A stretch of 64,000 nucleotides of DNA. Source: an uncultured Lachnospiraceae bacterium. GTDB lineage: Bacteria; Bacillota; Clostridia; Lachnospirales; Lachnospiraceae. Shown here piece by piece: positions 62,219-64,000 of the stretch (within the stretch, counting starts at the first letter, position 1; the number at the start of each line of letters is the position of its first letter). The stretch is from assembly GCA_947644545.1 (NCBI GenBank), contig CANRZW010000012.1, positions 33,892 through 97,891 of the forward strand. Direction: 5' to 3'. The translations under genes were made by a program, and so were the position numbers. The notes beneath the pieces were generated by a model that worked only from the letters and a program-made list of their open reading frames with translations, was not told where the DNA came from and searched no databases.

Positions 62219-63064
62219 TTACTCCACCTCCTTGGACTGTGTAATCCGAAGTTGAACCAACGAGATAACAAGTACCAGCACGGTAAATACTACCGCCTTG
62301 GCCTGGCCTACACCGGCGAAACCTGTACGGTTATAATACGTATTGAAAATATCCATCGCCAGCATCGCTGTCTGGTTTGCGGGTGCACCGCCTGTCAATG
62401 CCAGGTTCTGGTCGTACATCTTGAAGCAGTCTGTCAATGCCAGGAAAGTACAGGTCGTGATGGATGTCATAACAAGCGGAATAATGATCTTCTTTAAAGT
62501 CTGCACGTAATTGGCGCCGTCGATCTTGGCTGCCTCCAGGATATCGCCTGAAATAGACTGGATCCCTGCGATATAGATGATCATCAGATAACCGATCTTC
62601 TGCCAGTTATACAGAATAATGATACCCCAGTAACCAAAGGTAGAATTGAAAGTCAGGTCCACGCCTGCCACTCGGATCAGAATACCATTTAACAACAGCT
62701 GCCAGATATAACCGAGGATAATACCACCGATCAGGTTTGGCATAAAGAAGATTGTACGGTATACGTTAGTACCCTTAAGCCCCTTCGTCAAAAGAAGCGC
62801 CAGTGCGAATGCCAGCACATTCGTGGAGACAACTCCAACAACGGCAATTTTAACGGTAAACCACAGTGCCGAGAGGAAACCGGCGCTGTCACGGAACACA
62901 TAAAGATAATTAGATAAACCCACCCATTTTGCGGAACCGATCGTCTTGAAATTACAGAAAGACAGATACAGTCCCATAAAAAAAGGAATCACGAATGCAA
63001 TGATAAATGCCAACAACGTTGGAAGTACAAAAATCGGAAAATACTTTTTATAGTTTTTTTGCAT
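62219..63064 (-). CDS. Maltodextrin-type ABC permease (MalF-like)
   Basis: 281-residue sugar permease with six helices; TM1 is FPIFVLPTLLAFIIAFVIPFF and the EAA loop ILEAAKIDGANYVQTLKKIIIP is standard. AAAGGAG lies upstream of the ATG. It is the first of two coupled permease genes and is separated from the solute-binding protein gene by 279 bases that contain a hairpin terminator, so lipoprotein and permeases are probably made in different amounts. Confidence 0.93.
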   Translation of the reverse strand: MQKNYKKYFPIFVLPTLLAFIIAFVIPFFMGLYLSFCNFKTIGSAKWVGLSNYLYVFRDSAGFLSALWFTVKIAVVGVVSTNVLAFALALLLTKGLKGTNVYRTIFFMPNLIGGIILGYIWQLLLNGILIRVAGVDLTFNSTFGYWGIIILYNWQKIGYLMIIYIAGIQSISGDILEAAKIDGANYVQTLKKIIIPLVMTSITTCTFLALTDCFKMYDQNLALTGGAPANQTAMLAMDIFNTYYNRTGFAGVGQAKAVVFTVLVLVISLVQLRITQSKEVE

Positions 63065-63201
63065 GGTTCTCTCCTTTCCCCATATATTTCACACATCTTA
63101 TTAACAATTTAACAACGTTTCTGAATCTTTCGTGCTTGTGCCCCTATCTCCTCTGGCACAAATGCTTCTTTTCCATACTTTTTTGCTAAGTACTCATAAA
63201 A

Positions 63202-63259
63202 AGAGCGCTTTATTCAAATGGCTGCTATATTTCTGGCGTACCATAAAACAAAGCGCTCT
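63202..63259 (-). terminator. Terminator between the solute-binding protein and permease genes
   Basis: Perfect 10-bp stem AGAGCGCTTT/AAAGCGCTCT (63202-63211 with 63250-63259) with a 38-base loop containing an ATGG/CCAT pairing, followed on the minus strand by a T-rich stretch (TTTTTATGAG). Typical of a partial terminator that lowers permease expression relative to the binding protein. Confidence 0.7.
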
Positions 63260-63343
63260 CGTCATGCAAAAGCTATGATGACCGGATACCCCCGCCGCCT
63301 GCCTTCAGACAGACAGCGTACGGATATCCTTCGTCGTCATTTC

Positions 63344-63973
63344 TTAGTTGCCGTTAGCCGTATTGGTGATGTCTCTCTCAACAGCCCACTCGGAAACAGC
63401 GTCTGCAACAACGTCTTCCCATGTCTTCTGCCCCTGAGCGTACATAAGCAGGCTTGCACCGAAGCTGTCCTTCCATGTCTGGTCAGGAATCAGGTTACAG
63501 GTTGTGCTGTATGCAGTCTTGCCGGCTGCGGAGATCTCAGCCTCACTGCCGAACAGCGGATTGGTGTATTCTGCGCCTTCCATGCAGGAGAAAGGTGTTA
63601 CAAGCTGCAGCTTCTGAGCTACCATATTCTTACCTGTGTCGGAAGAGAACAACCATGTCAGGAAGTCGATCGCTGCCAACTGATCTTCCTCAGGAAGCTG
63701 GGAGTTGATACAGAAGGACTGGGAACCGCCTACGCAAAGACCCATGTTCTCCTCACCGGCTGCGCCGGATGTGATCGGGATGAAACGAACCTTATCATCC
63801 TTTACAACCTTGCCTTCCGTGTTCAGGATCGTGTTCCAGGCCCAGTCACCGTTCTGGATCATAGCACACTGTCCAAGTGCGAACTCAGCCATGGAGTCGT
63901 CAACTGTTCTCGTACCAACAAGGCTGGGCTCGATCACGGAGTTGTTTAAATAAAAGTTTCCCAGTTTTTCGGA
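63344..63973 (-). pseudogene. Sugar-binding protein, C-terminal part with upstream stop in frame
   Basis: C-terminal part of a family 1 extracellular solute-binding protein for maltodextrin-like sugars: VGTRTVDDSMAEFALGQCAM and NGDWAWNTI are typical mid-domain segments, and the protein ends NTANGN. Homology appears to continue to about residue FYLNNS (63938-63955), but an in-frame TAG at 63974-63976 closes the frame, and no proper start is nearby (only a GTG at 63937 without ribosome binding site). The N-terminal half should lie beyond the right edge. Either the gene is interrupted (point mutation, insertion) or the sequence near the edge is faulty. Confidence 0.6.
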
Positions 63974-64000
63974 CTATAGAAAATTGCTTATAATCCGGCA

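Overview
The window looks like a chromosomal segment of a spore-forming Firmicute of the Clostridia, most likely a gut Lachnospiraceae. Supporting this are an alpha/beta-type small acid-soluble spore protein gene, the order tig-clpP-clpX-lon-engB, many YesM/YesN, AraC and LacI regulators beside carbohydrate ABC importers, strong GGAGG ribosome binding sites and consensus vegetative promoters. No rRNA, tRNA, phage, complete IS element or CRISPR array was recognised. Genus cannot be fixed from the sequence alone.

Layout. 1-3.1 kb: two Gfo/Idh/MocA dehydrogenases (the first cut by the left edge) divergent from a LacI regulator. 3.2-8.6 kb: an AraC regulator divergent from a heterodimeric ABC exporter (one degenerate, one canonical ATP site), then a GNAT acetyltransferase. 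8.6-15.6 kb: a minus-strand run of alpha-glucuronidase (GH67), alpha-mannosidase-type GH38, a PAS protein and a MalY/PatB C-S lyase. 15.7-22.7 kb: the most unusual part, a compact minus-strand operon with a 34-residue candidate precursor peptide, three different radical SAM enzymes, an unrecognised protein, an HPr-kinase-like ATPase and an FAD oxidoreductase, divergent from a WYL-domain protein. It looks like an undescribed peptide-modification (RiPP) system. 22.9-24.3 kb: an MFS transporter behind two tandem dyad operators.

24.3-34.5 kb: one long minus-strand fructan/sucrose-type operon (solute-binding lipoprotein, two permeases, GH32 fructosidase, sensor kinase and AraC-type response regulator, PfkB sugar kinase, class II aldolase). 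It imports an oligosaccharide, hydrolyses it in the cytoplasm, phosphorylates the hexose and feeds it to glycolysis. 34.8-44.5 kb: MATE exporter, CPBP protease, chemoreceptor, HAD phosphatase, DUF2130 protein, HdeD-like protein, VanZ-like protein and VanH-like D-2-hydroxyacid dehydrogenase. 44.6-52.6 kb: AI-2E permease and the protein quality-control block engB, lon, clpX, clpP, tig. 52.7-56.6 kb: a NitT/TauT-type importer whose permease and ATPase are fused, its lipoprotein, and an SGNH esterase. 56.8-58.6 kb: SASP, DJ-1/PfpI protein, CYTH protein. 58.6-64 kb: a maltodextrin locus (LacI regulator, malQ, two permeases and a solute-binding protein whose frame is closed by a stop near the right edge).

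Small-scale structure includes a 17-bp tandem repeat over the engB stop codon, a 26-bp triple repeat before the GH32 gene, a dispersed AAACGAGC hairpin element seen three times, a cluster of stem-loops after the ABC exporter, and a structured 280-bp non-coding island near 40 kb.
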